Assembly: GCF_018139145.2 (NCBI RefSeq)
Contig: NW_026114279.1
Coordinates: 372,001-436,000, forward strand
Source: Gymnogyps californianus
Lineage: Eukaryota; Chordata; Aves; Accipitriformes; Cathartidae
Direction of reading: 5' to 3'
DNA length: 64,000 nucleotides
The notes under the pieces: model-generated
Seen by the model: only the letters and a program-made list of their open reading frames with translations
Database searches by the model: none
Told to the model about the DNA's origin: nothing
Program-made: the position numbers and the translations under genes
In this document: in pieces, positions 49,503 to 60,621 of the stretch
How positions within the stretch are numbered: the stretch's first letter is position 1
Layout: each line of letters begins with the position of its first letter

Positions 49503-50115
49503 TGTTGTGGTTTAACCCCAGCCAGCAACTAAGCACCATGCAGCCGCTCCCTCACTCCCCCCCTGCTCCCAGTGGGATGGGGAGGAGAATTGGGAAAAAA
49601 GGTAAAACTCGTGGGTTGAGATAAGAACGGTTTAATAATTAAAATAAAATATAATACTAACAATAATAATAATGAAATATAATAATAATAACTGTAATTA
49701 AAAGGAATATAACAAAAAAAGGAAGAGGAGAATAAAAAAGAAATAACACCCAAGAAAAGACAAGTGATGCACAATGCAATTGCTCACCACCCGCTGACCG
49801 ATGCCAGAGCAGCGATCCACCCCTCCCGGCCAACTCCCCCCTGTTTATATACTGGGCATGTCGTTCCATGGTATGGAATACCCCTTTGGCTAGTTCAAGT
49901 CAGCTGCCCCGGCTATGCTCCCTCCCAGCTTCTTGTACACCTGCTTGCTGGCAGAGCACAGGAAGCTGAAAAGTCCTTGGCTTAAGATAAGCGCTGCTTA
50001 GCAACAACTAAAACATCAGAGTGTTATCAACAGTATTCTCACACTAAATCCAAAACACAGCACTGTACCAGCTACTAAGAAGAAAATTAACTCTATCCCA
50101 GCTGAAACCAGGACA
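49503..50115 (-). mobile_element. Solo LTR, family B (copy B4)
   Basis: TGTTGTGGTTTAACCCC to GAAACCAGGACA on the + strand, with a perfect 5-bp duplication AGTAT (49498-49502 and 50116-50120). The TATA box on the minus strand is at 49844-49851. Sense to JMY, no interior. Confidence 0.96.
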
Positions 50116-50120
50116 AGTAT

Positions 50121-51786
50121 ATTACTTGGAATAGCACAGCCACGTATAAGCTACAGAAATCATAGCAAACAAGGGCTAATTGTATAGGACTGCTCATTGT
50201 ATGGAGTGCTAGACTTTTTTCTGCTGTTAGTAAGAAATAATTATTTACATTGTAATGTAACTTGATGAATAAAATAGATGTTTACCATATTTCAAAGTTA
50301 ATATGGCAGTCTGGGACTCCTTCCCTTTGGAAAGGGGCAATATAACTAAAAGATAAAGTCACTAATGAATCACTGATCAGTTGGAACATGGTAACTCTGA
50401 ACAAAAAGACTTCTAGGCAACGCCTCACCCTAAAGGCTTGGCAAAGAGCTTTATTCTACTCATGTCCTAATGAGTTCTAAGTAACTTTTTTCTGCAGGAG
50501 TCCAATTGGAAAAAAAAAAAAAAATCCAAAGCCAGAAGACTGAGAACATACATTACATAAGCGTTCATGCTGTACCATAAAATACATTAACTTTTGATCC
50601 ACAGACCCTCTTCTTCCGTGCTTCTGAACTATGCTATTAGTCAGGAAAACATATTGAAGAGCCTCAAAACTGAGAACCATCTAGACAAACTAATATTTGC
50701 ATACAATGAAAACATTTACTTAGCAGGTATTATGACACTACTCTTAAAAACCCTTTCTTTGTGTAAGGTTTGCAATGTCAGGACACATAGGCCTAGCCAA
50801 ACACCCACTCCACTAAAGAACAAATATTCTACAAAAACAAAGGTGAACATTTGATGGGAAGAAAAAAAATATTAAAAGGTATAATTAACTTCACTCTGAA
50901 GTCAACTCATGGGAATCGCAACATCAGCAATGAATTAGTACTCTTACCAGTTTTACAATGCATTTGGCATGGTAGAAGATATTCTCAAATGTCTGATATT
51001 AATCTAATATTACGACATTTAAAAATCTAATTCAAAGGGAGTAAAGCATTGTGACAATACCAGATTCAAAGCACTGGTAAGGGTGAATTTACTTTTTAAA
51101 GCAGAGATGAGCTAATGGCTTGCTTCTACTGAAAGGAGATCCCGCTTCCCATCCCTCTTCCTTTTCTTCTTCCAACTCCACCCCAGTTCCTTGTTCCTTC
51201 TACTCTCAGGTGCACTCTTCCTCCACTGCACTGGCTTTGGTATTTCTCAGACCCTTCAACAAAATAGCTTTCTGCCAGATGGTCAGTTATTTCTGTAGTT
51301 TCTCTTGGATTAATTTACCGAGATTTACTGAGTTGAATCAGCACACCGCAAGGACAGAGAAGCACAACAGGAAGGAACACAAAGCTGAAAGCAGAAGGAC
51401 GGAAAGAGATAGGATCCCTCTCTTTCAGCACCAGCAAGCTGATGATCCAGTTCTTCGGCTTCCTTCAACAGCGCGGCTGATGAGCTGCCTTTAAACCTTG
51501 GACAACAGCTGATAGGTAACTCAAATGGCCCTCTGTGTGATTTCCCAAGGCTGGTATAGTTCAACATGTTTTCAACCTCTACAGCACCTTATACAATGGT
51601 GAAATCATGGAAAGTCAGGTCTAAGGAGGAAACAGCATTATGCATGATTAAATCCAATTTTTAGAGTTTCTAAACTAAAATAACGATTTTTTTTTTATTT
51701 TAAAGTTGAATACAACATCCAAAAAAGCCCAAAGGAAAGAACACATTTACAGCCCACTATTACTAATAAAAGGCTAGATAAAATAT
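50121..51786. other. JMY intron 1, no recognised element
   Basis: Unique AT-rich sequence with an A-run near 50510. No coding or transposon signal identified. Confidence 0.5.
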
Positions 51787-52935
51787 CAATCATAGAATCA
51801 TAGAATCATTTAGGTTGGAAAAGACCCTTAAGATCATTGAGTCCAACCGCAAACCTAACACTGCCAAGACCACCACTAAACCATGCCCCTAAGCACCACA
51901 TCTACACGTCTTTTAAATACCTCCAAGGATGGTGACTCAACCACTTCCCTGGGCAGCCTGTTCCAATGCTTGACAACCCTTTTGGTGAAGAAATTTTTCC
52001 TGATATCCAGTCTAAACCTCCCCTGGCACAACTTGAGGCCATTTCCTCTCATCCTATCACTTGGTACTTGGGAAAAGAGACTAACACCCACCTCGCTACA
52101 ACCTCCTTCCAGGTAGTTGTAGAGAGCGAGAAGGTCTCCCCTCAGCCTCCTTTTCTCCAGACTAAACCACCCCAGTTCCCTCAGCTGCTCCTCATAGGAC
52201 TTGCTCTCTAGACCCTTCACCAGCTTCATTGCTCTTCTTTGGACACTCTCCAGCACCTCAATGCCTTTCTTGTAGTGAGGGGCTCAAAACTGAACACAGT
52301 ATTCGAGGTGCGGCCTCACCAGTGCCAAGTACAGGGGGACAATCACTTCCCTAGTCCTGCTGGCCACACTGTTTCTGATACAAGCCAGGATGCTATTGGC
52401 CTTCTTGGCCACCTGGGCACACTGCTGGCTCATATTCAGCTTGCTGTCGACCAACAACCCCAGGTCCTTTTCTGCCAGGCAGCTTTCCAGCTGCTCTTGC
52501 CCAAGCCTGTAGCATTGCATGGGGTTGTTGTGACCCAAGTGCAGGACCTGGCACTTAGCCTTGTTGGATCTCATATGATTGGCCTTGTCAGGATCCAGCC
52601 TGTCCAGATCCCTCTGTAGAGCCTTCCTACCCTCAAGCAGATCAACACTCCTGCCCAACTTGGTGTCGTCTGCAAACTTCCTGAGGGTGCACTCGATCCC
52701 CTCACCCAGATCATTGATAAAGATATTAAACAGAACTGGCCCCAATACTGAGCCCTGGGGAACACCACTTGTGACTGGCCGCCAACTGGATTTAACTCCA
52801 TTCACCACAACTCTTTGGGCCCAGCCATCCAGCCAGTTTTTTACCCAGTAAAGAGTACACCTGTCCAAGCCATGAGCAGCCAGTTTCTCCAGGAGAATGC
52901 TGTGGGAAAGAAACATCAAGAAACTCCTGAAATCC
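51787..52935 (-). mobile_element. CR1 LINE fragment (CR1-4), 5' truncated
   Basis: The 3' end carries tandem TAGAATCA-type units (51790-51808 on the + strand), a different CR1 subfamily from CR1-1 and CR1-3. The minus-strand frame reads RT from [15 protein letters not shown] through the polymerase motif FADDTKLG (about 52664-52687) to '[18 protein letters not shown]'. A single TGA replaces the Trp of the CVQFW motif at about 52281; otherwise the frame is open for about 360 codons, making it the best preserved CR1 RT in the window. It is 5' truncated near 52935. Confidence 0.92.
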
Positions 52936-53554
52936 CATATCATGCACACTATTTTTCCTTCTACTCTAACAGCAAATATCATGTAAATGGCAAGCTATTA
53001 AATCACTTTCATAACAGCACAACATTTCAGAAGAGAGCAATTTAAATTAGTATCAGGCGAACACAGATTTGTATTCTGTGGTGTTACCTGTTTGGGTTGG
53101 TTTTGTTCCTGTTTTCATGGAGAAACGAGGGGGAAAACGATACACAGATTAAATATTATGGAGAAATAAAATCCATGCATGATAAAGCAGCATAACAAAA
53201 CACAGTTGAAATAATACATACAATTTACCTATTAATTCAACTCTTCCACAACTGCTCCAATATTGCAAGTAGTTTGGGATTTTTTAAACTCCTCCCACAT
53301 ATGGATTTTTTGCTGAATTATACTACTCTGAAGTGACAAAAGAGTACAATTTAAAATTCTGACATCTGATGATTATAAACAAATATCACATTACTGAAGG
53401 CTGAAGAATTTGGACTCTGAAGCCACAGTGCTATATGTAGAAAAATTATAAACTTTCAGAAACTTCTAAACCCGATCTACAGATTTTCTCCCTGAAAAGT
53501 TAATTTTTCTTTTTTTAAATTTTCTTAAAACAGATATAAAGCACAGTATTATTT
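52936..53554. other. JMY intron 1, no recognised element
   Basis: AT-rich sequence between CR1-4 and the chimeric LTR. Confidence 0.5.
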
Positions 53555-53559
53555 AAGGT

Positions 53560-54317
53560 TGTATTGGGTTTGCATGGCAAGGTTTTGGTAGCAGGGGGGG
53601 GGGGGGCTACAGGGGTGGCTTCTGTGAGAAGATGCCAGAAGCTTCCCCTATGTCCGATAAAGTCAATGCCAGCGGGTTCCAAGACGGACCCGCCGCTGGC
53701 CAAGGCCGAGCCAATCAGCAACAGTGGTAGCGCCTCTGGGATAACATATTTAAGAAGGGGAAAAGAAGTTACAGGGGAGTAGGAGTTGCAGCGAGAGAGA
53801 GAGGTGTGAGAAGATGTGAGAGAAACAACCCTGCAGACACCAAGGTCAGTGAAGAAGGAGGGGGAGGAGGTGCTCCAGGCACCAGAGCAGAGATTCCCCT
53901 GCAGCCCATGGTGAAGACCATGGTGAGGCAGGCTGTCCCCCTGCAGCCCATGGAGGTCCATGGTGGAGCAGATATATCCACCTGCAGCCCCTGGAGGACC
54001 CCACGCCGGAGCAGGTGGATGTGCCCTGAAGGAGGCTGTGGCCCTGTGGGAAGCCCATGCTGGAGCAGGCTCCTGGCAGGACCTGTGGACCCATGGAGAG
54101 AGAGGAGCCCACGCTGGAGCAGGTTTGCTGGCAGGACTTGTGACCCCATATTATTATTATCATTATCATTGTTTTTCATTCCTTTCTGTCCTATTAAACT
54201 GTCTTTATCTCAACTCACGAGGTTTTTTTCCTGATTCTCTCCCCCATCCCAGGGGTGGGGGGCAGTGAGCGAGCGGCTGCGTGGTGCTTAGCTGCCGGCT
54301 GGGGTTAAACCACGACA
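53560..54317 (+). mobile_element. Chimeric solo LTR X2 (family X start, family B end)
   Basis: Starts TGTATTGGGTTTGCATGGCA like X1 and follows X1's U3, including the CTGCAGCCCATGG repeats, to about 54148. From about 54150 it instead matches the R-U5 end of family B (ATTAAACTG, TCTTTATCTCAAC, then GGTTAAACCACGACA). No target duplication is visible (AAGGT on the left, CTGTT on the right). Confidence 0.85.
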
Positions 54318-54583
54318 CTGTTCTTAAGTTATTCCAGAATTAATAGTTTTATTTGAAAAAATAAAAAGATGTGCTATTTCAAAACTGCAAATTACGCAGT
54401 AGAAATTAATTCCAGGTCATGCAGTTCCTCTACAACTATTTTTCTTCCTCATCTTGGATCTGTTTCTACTTGCAACATTCTTCTGGCTTATTAAAGGTTT
54501 ATAATTGAGACAGAGATAAAAATGCCTATTACAAAGAGCAGCAGTTATTAATTGCTGTGAAAATAAACTGGTTTGTGTGTAAC

Positions 54584-55163
54584 TGTCATGGTTTAACCCC
54601 AGCCGGCAACTAAGCACCACGCAGCCGCTCGCTCACTCCCCCCACCCAGTGGGATGGGGGAGAGAATCAAAAGAAAAAACACCTCGTGAGTTGAGATAAA
54701 GACAGTTTAATAGGACAGAAAGGAAGGAAAAATAATGATAATAATAATAAAATGACAATAACAATACTAAAAGAATTAGAATATACAAAACAAGTGATGC
54801 ACAATGCAATTGCTCACCACTCGCTCACCGATGCCCAGTTAGTTCCCGAGCAGCGATCCACCCCTCCCAGCCAACTCCCCCCACTTTATATACTGGGCAT
54901 GATGTCATATGGTATGGAATATCCCTTTGGCCAGTTTGGGTCAGCTGTCCTGGCTGTGTCCCCTCCCAGCTTCTTGTGCCCCTCCAGCCTTCTTGCTGGC
55001 TGGGCATGAGAAGCTGAAAAATCCTTGACTTAGGATAAACACTACTTAGCAACAACTAAAAACATCAGAGTGTTATCAACATTATTCTCCTACTAAATCC
55101 AAAACACTGCACTATACCAGCTACTAGGAAGAAAATTAACTCTATCTTAGCAAAACCAGGACA
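54584..55163 (-). mobile_element. Solo LTR, family B (copy B5)
   Basis: TGTCATGGTTTAACCCC to CAAAACCAGGACA on the + strand, with a perfect 5-bp duplication GTAAC (54579-54583 and 55164-55168). The TATA box on the minus strand is at 54885-54892. Its U3 resembles B1 more than B4 (shared GATGTCATATGGTATGG). Sense to JMY. Confidence 0.96.
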
Positions 55164-55168
55164 GTAAC

Positions 55169-57766
55169 TTATGGAAAGCAACAAATGGCCAAGTAGGGGA
55201 TGCTGAAACAATGAACACAAGAGGTTTTGTTGCTCACTTTGCTTCTCCACCCCAAAGAATATAATCAACAGAAACTGCAAGCATTTCTCAAATAATATTC
55301 TAACTGCACAGAGGAATTTGTCCTGGAAAAAGAAATATATGAAATAATTATAAACCACAGAAGCATATTTTGAAATGTTAAGCCAAGGTCTTTGAGTTCT
55401 AAACTTGGTTTTTTGCACAATTTTACATTAATGAAAACCCTCCATATTCATTATGCTCCTTGATACTATTTCGGTTGCCAATGATGCTCAATCCCTTCCC
55501 CTTTTCCCCAAAAGTTCTAATAAGAGGTAAAATCATTTAAAATTGCAGGAATCCAACATTCCCAAAAGCTAACAGGCAGACTTCAAGTACAGGTGGAAAA
55601 GTAAATTAAAGTGAGAGATGAACCATTGATTCAGTAGGTTTTCTTGAAAGTATGAAAAACCTTTACTTCAGAAATACCTAGCAATACTCATCATCCATTG
55701 CTTCATTTGCTTAGAATTGCAATGACAAACAATACCAGTATTTGCTTAAAAGAAAGACATTTCCTGTGGACTAAGTAAACCACTAACAGATAAGGAAAAG
55801 AGAAACCTGAGAGCCAAAAGGGAAAGAGCAGGTCATTCTATTGGTTTCTTTTCTTAAAGATGAACTACCTTTAATTAAAGAAGGATCGATTTACATAACT
55901 GACAGTAGTACAGCTGTACTGACTTTAGGTACACTACTGGATTGGTTATCATGAGAAAGGAAAGTTGTACTGTAGTCAAATACACAAATATGCTCTGCCA
56001 TTTTGTCTGCACCAAGTTCTGAACATTAACAGAGAATAAGATGATGTAGTTTAGAGATCCTGATGGATAAAGCTTGCGTTGCCTCTTGATAACTGATTTA
56101 TTTTTTGCTGATAGTACTGGTGCTAACAAAATAGAAGTTGAGATTCTCCAAGAAACAAATAGTTCCTACACAGTAATTCTGATTTAGTGTTTCCTCAGAA
56201 ACACCACGCACTTTGAGTTAGGTACCCAGTTCCCAAACTCCACACATTTAACAGGAACTTCTCTTGTCCTTCTCAGCTCCTTATAAAAACTGCTGAGCTG
56301 AAGGCCAAGTGAATCTAAGCACACGCTCCCAAGCATTCATGCAGTCAAAGAAAAAAGTGGATGACAATATGCTTTCATTTTCTCTGGACTAAAACTACTG
56401 CAGAAGACTATTAAACTAATTACCGGCTATATACCAAAATTAATGAGGATGAATTCAGCCCTTTAAACAGCCATGAAAAAAAAAGAAAAATCACAATGAT
56501 ATATCCTAACACAACAGTTTGGAAATAAACTTGTACCTGACAATGCTACATTGAGATGCCCTTATGATTTCATCACTGATAAAACAACAATTTTCTCATA
56601 CTCTGTAACTCCAGTCACTAAGGAAATGCTGGGCCCAAATCCTACAAAGACGCAAAACTATGCCATCAAAACCAGCAAGTACATACGCTCATACTCCATC
56701 AAGAAAAAAACCCAAAATGTTCACCACCACACATTTTTGAACACACAATATTGGTAGGAAATATGTGGGCAGCTGAAGCAGCCAAACTTGATCTATATCC
56801 ATACAATAGAATTTAGATGGTGTTTGCAAAAATAAAATATTCCATAACATGATTCATACACATAGTCGCACCTAGATAGATGCAGGTACATTCTGGACCA
56901 AGGCCACCGAAACATAAAAACAAGTGTAAAATTCTCCTTTTTCACTGGGAAAATCTGGGTCCTCATATACCTCAGTCTACAGAGATGTGAAAAAATTCTC
57001 ACACACTGATGCTAGAAGTTAACAGAACCTCCTCAACTACTTTCATCTAAACAGTATATGGTATGAGAAAAAGAGATGGCATGTTCTGAAACATGTAAGT
57101 CTTGTCAGACACTAGCAATGACAATACAGTAAATACTTGCTAGGACCAGATAGCTTGCTTTTTAAAATCCCAACTCTAAGAACTTACCAGCTGAACAAAA
57201 GTTGTAGTTACTCCAATTGCACTGAAAAACATCTCACTTGAAATAGCAGATTCAGCATCCAGAGCCTGTAGGAACCTAGAACTTTTTGGTCTCAAGTGCC
57301 TAAAATGTACTGTCAAAATAAACACCACATGTTGCTGCTCCCATTAAACAGAAAAATTCAGACTACAACACATCCTGGTGCAAAGCAATGCAACAACAAA
57401 AAATCTGGGAGCAAGACCTTGCCAAATCCATCAGATTCTTGTTCACAAACATCTATGTTCAATTGCTCAGAATAAAGTACTGAGCCACACTTAGATGACT
57501 AGGGAAATCTGCACCTTCTTAAATCCTGGCCCTAGAGACCTTGGAAAGGTTAAGCCTCATTTTCTTACTTTGATTCTCAAAGCTTGGTTGTGTGGTTTTG
57601 GTTTTTTTTAAACTAGACAGTTTTCCTGTACTTTTTTTGTCCCATGGATCGATCAATTCTGCAAAGGTAGAGGGGAGCAGCTGGAGAGAACAACTAAAGA
57701 AGATGTCACAGAGTAAGGAAAAGGTAACACTAAGGTGGAGATATCTGGACCATGCGGTAGCCTCAC
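55169..57766. other. JMY intron 1, first part after exon 1, no recognised element
   Basis: AT-rich sequence leading to the exon 1 donor. Regulatory elements may be present but cannot be recognised from one sequence. Confidence 0.5.
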
Positions 57767-58660
57767 CTCCTGGATTCGCCTGCGGGCCTGCTGCAACACC
57801 TCCTCGTACCCCTTTTGTCGCAGCTCACTCAGGCTCTCATAATACTCTTCGGGGTCGTCAGTCTCAGTGAAGAGCACCTGCGAAAGAATCTTCCAGCCGC
57901 AGGTATCCAAGCTGTTGAGCAAGTAAACTTGCAGTTTGTAGCAGAGAGCGTCCATCTCCTGCTCGGATAGCTCCGGGGCTCCGAACAGCACTGTCCACAC
58001 GCCCGAGGGCTCCTCGGGGAAGGCAGGTAGGTAGGGTTCCAGCTCCGAGTTCACCGAGCACAGCTGCTGATGCACAGCCCGCAAGTCTTGGAAGGAGAAG
58101 AGGCCGGCCCAGCTGCACTCCTCCCCCACGGGCTCCGCGCCGGGAGCGGCCGACTCGGCTGCCTGCAGCGGCGAGGGCGGCATCGACAACGAGGCGGCCT
58201 CCTCCTCCTCCTTCTCCAGCTCCAGCGCTTCTATCTCTTCGGCGGCACCTGCCACCTCCGGGCCCCGCAGCGGCCTCCGGGCCAGGCTGCTCTTGGCGCG
58301 CAGCGGGCTCTTCGGCAGCGCCTCGGCCGCCCCACTCCGCTCGGAGCCCCACAGCCCCGCCTCGGCGCGGAGATGCGAGGAGCCGCGCGCCAGGCCGGAG
58401 TCCGTGCCCCAGGCCGGACCCCTGCTCACCTTGGGGGCGGCTCTGGCCTCGGGGCCGGCAGGGCCGCCGCGGTAGAGCTCGCGGGAGCCGCTGCGCTGGC
58501 GCTGCACCGTCCGGTTGTGGCAGGTGATGGCGAACTTGCCCTCTATCTCATTCCAGGCCACGATGAAGACGAATTTGTGCTTCTCCCGCTCCTGGAAGGC
58601 GTGAGGCCTCACGGCCACCCAGTCGGCCTCCAGCGTTTCCTCCAGGGCGAAGGCGGACAT
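57767..58660 (-). CDS. JMY: JMY exon 1 (coding part), N-terminal 298 residues
   Basis: JMY nucleates actin filaments and promotes Arp2/3 branching in the cytoplasm; in the nucleus it is a p300-binding p53 cofactor. This exon encodes the N-terminal regulatory part. Seen: ATG at 58660 in a good context (GCGCC before it), a conserved start MSAFALEETLEADWVAV, then 'HKFVFIVAWNEIEGKFAITC', a poorly conserved Ala/Gly/Glu-rich stretch (about residues 57-179), and a strongly conserved block (about 180-298) beginning EECSWAGLFSFQDL and ending in RRRIQE. The W-V-A-V at residues 14-17 fits an LC3-interacting pattern (W-x-x-V), which is reported for the human N terminus. The exon ends at a GTGAGG donor (57766) in phase 0. 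An in-frame ATG at 58708 exists, but family alignment supports 58660. No stop or frameshift, so the gene is probably functional. Confidence 0.97.
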
Positions 58661-59480
58661 GGCGCTGCGCGGCTTCCCACGCACACACCCCACCCCACCC
58701 CACCCCACCCGCTCCTGTCCTGTCCTGTCCTGTCCTGTCCCGTCAGCCGCCCCGCCTGCCCCGCCGCGCGCCGGCCGGCAACAGCTCCCTGCAGCCCCGC
58801 CTCACTGCCCACCATCAGCCATCTTAGCGACGGGGGGACGGGGAAAGCGCTGAGGGGGGAGGATGCGCTGGATCCCGACCGAGGCGGCGGGGGTGGGGAG
58901 GGAGGACAGAGAGGAATCACTTCCTCTCTGCTCGGTGCCCGCCGCGCGCCCGCTGCCGAGGAATCCCGCCGCTGCCGCCTCTGATCATCAACCTGCCGCC
59001 GCGGCGGATAATGCCCAGTGTCCCCACACAGGTACTTCACGCAGTCACGCGAGGCAGGATCTGTTTACAAGCGGCGGTGGCGCTGCGGCAACTCACCGCC
59101 AGCCCCGCCCCGCGGCCTCCCAAAGCCCCACCTTCCCACCCCGCGAGGCGTCTTCCCCATTGGCTGTCGCCCTGGTTTCCCCGGCGGAGGGAGGTGGGCG
59201 GAGCCTTGCGCCCTGCCCCGCCCTTTCTCCGCCGGCCACGCTCGCGATCTCCAACCCTCCCTTCTCGCTGTCCCGTGGTTGGCGGGGGGAAGGGCGATGC
59301 CCTGCCCCTTCCCTCGGATGTACAACGCGGCAGTTTGGCCGCTGTGTGCTGCATGCTGGGAAGGGCACGTGCCGGGCCGCGGCCGTTAGGGGAGTGGGGC
59401 TGGGCGGTTCCGCGGGAGAGGAAGGAAGTGGGACTGCTGCCATCTGATTTCCCCTGGGGTCAACGGAAGCGGGCCGTTCA
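57780..59480. promoter_or_regulatory. JMY: CpG island with JMY promoter and 5' UTR
   Basis: The stretch is much richer in G+C and CpG than the AT-rich introns and covers exon 1 plus about 0.8 kb upstream. Visible elements include several CCCCGCC/GGGCGG Sp1-type boxes (for example near 59104 and 59216), a CCAAT box on the minus strand near 59158-59165, and a CACGTG E-box at 59366-59371 beside a GCATGCTGGGA element. No TATA box is evident, as expected for a broad CpG-island promoter. The transcription start cannot be fixed from sequence alone. Long open frames on both strands here are by-products of high GC. Confidence 0.75.
58686..58740. repeat. Two adjacent pentamer microsatellites in the JMY 5' UTR
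   Basis: A (CCCCA)n run at about 58686-58710 is followed within a few bases by a (TGTCC)n run at about 58715-58740. They lie 26-80 bp upstream of the JMY start codon, so they are probably transcribed in the 5' UTR and may vary in length between individuals. Confidence 0.85.
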
Positions 59481-59679
59481 GGGTGAAATTTGCCACCCCT
59501 GTCGTACTTGCACTGTGGCTCCCGGGGGCAGGCTGGAGGGCAGCAGCCTCTGTTTCGGGCAGCTTCTGAGGCAGCGCTGGCTTTGCCTGCCGCGGCTCTG
59601 GCCTTGCTGTTAACTCCCTGTCAGCCCGTGACCCCGGTGGGGCCCATTGGCCTCTGCAGCCCTGCACAGCAGCTCCCCT

Positions 59680-60621
59680 TGTCACCAAACGCGACGAAAA
59701 GAACTTATCAACACCAATGAGATGCAGATAAGCAGGCACTCCTTTAATTCAGCGCTGGGAACACGGGGGATAGCTCTGCCAAACCGTGTTCACCTTCACA
59801 TCAAAATCCATCACTTTTTATACACGAGATGTTAACATATTTAATCATTCAATACATATTCATCGTTATTCTATTAAATGATTGGTTAAAATTTCTTCGC
59901 CTACCATGCAAATTACTACGCATGCCCACTACGATTTTTGAGCCCTTTACTTCCTTAACCTTTTGGGTCGGTGGGTTTCTTGAGTCGGTGGTCTATGAGT
60001 CGGTGGTCGTGATCTCCCCCTGCCGGAATTACCTTTCCCTTAGGTTCACTTAAACTTGGCAACACTAAGCGGTCCTTCATGGATCGTTAACAAAGCAGAC
60101 TATCATTCACTTTGGTTTCTACTCTGAGACAGCTTCACAATGCCATATGTTGGTAGGGTCACTGATGCTTCAAGTCTTGCATCGTTCCTACCTTAATAGC
60201 CCCATTGTTTCTAGTATTCCATTGTTTTAGGCACTTCACAACCCCTTCTCTGATACGTAATATGCTCACTATTAAATTTAACTTTTACTATGATCATTTT
60301 ATTAGTTATATATATACACACACACCTTATCAATATTCTTACCCTAAAACAATCATTGGTCAATTTCATTTAACTCTGCTGATTGGAATCCTTGATATTT
60401 AAATCAAGATGGGAATGGTAAGGGGATTTCCAAGCAGCATAGCTGGTCTCCATGACAATCTCCTTAGTTTCTTAAAACAAAACAAAAAGCCATTAATTTC
60501 TAGTGAAGTTTCTATAGTTAATTGTTTCAATCTTAACAAACCTATGCTTTATAACTCTTCTATATATGTAGAATCAAATTTTGATTATTTTATCATTATT
60601 TTATCAGATTAATTTGCAACA
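59680..60621 (-). mobile_element. Solo LTR A2, complete, 1 kb upstream of JMY
   Basis: On the minus strand it starts TGTTGCAAATTAATCTGATA and ends GTTTGGTGACA. A perfect 4-bp duplication CCCT flanks it (59676-59679 and 60622-60625). It is homologous to A1 (28129-28562 plus 37650-37829) but longer. TATAAAAA on the minus strand at 59815-59822 and an ATTAAA about 60 bp downstream are the likely promoter and polyadenylation elements. It is sense to JMY and ends about 1,020 bp upstream of the JMY start codon. Confidence 0.95.

Larger units (their letters stand above)
1..58660 (-). other. JMY: JMY gene body, 5' part (exons 1-3 of a longer gene)
   Basis: Three consecutive JMY exons lie in order on the minus strand. 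Intron 1 is 37,848 bp, intron 2 is 17,422 bp and intron 3 continues off the left edge. Intron 1 is unusually swollen: about 20 kb is one nested retroviral composite and about 4.4 kb is one CR1. Both proviruses face antisense to JMY, so their polyadenylation signals do not act on JMY transcripts. This fits the known tendency for antisense proviruses to persist in introns. Confidence 0.93.

Noticed and set aside
18501..55163. Family B and X repeats considered as a regular array such as CRISPR or satellite
   Set aside because: They are dispersed, in both orientations, with target duplications, and clearly LTRs in a vertebrate intron.
58070..58984. A 304-codon plus-strand open frame and others over the CpG island
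   Set aside because: They lie antisense to, or upstream of, JMY exon 1 in very GC-rich DNA where stops are rare, and show no recognisable domain or codon signal.
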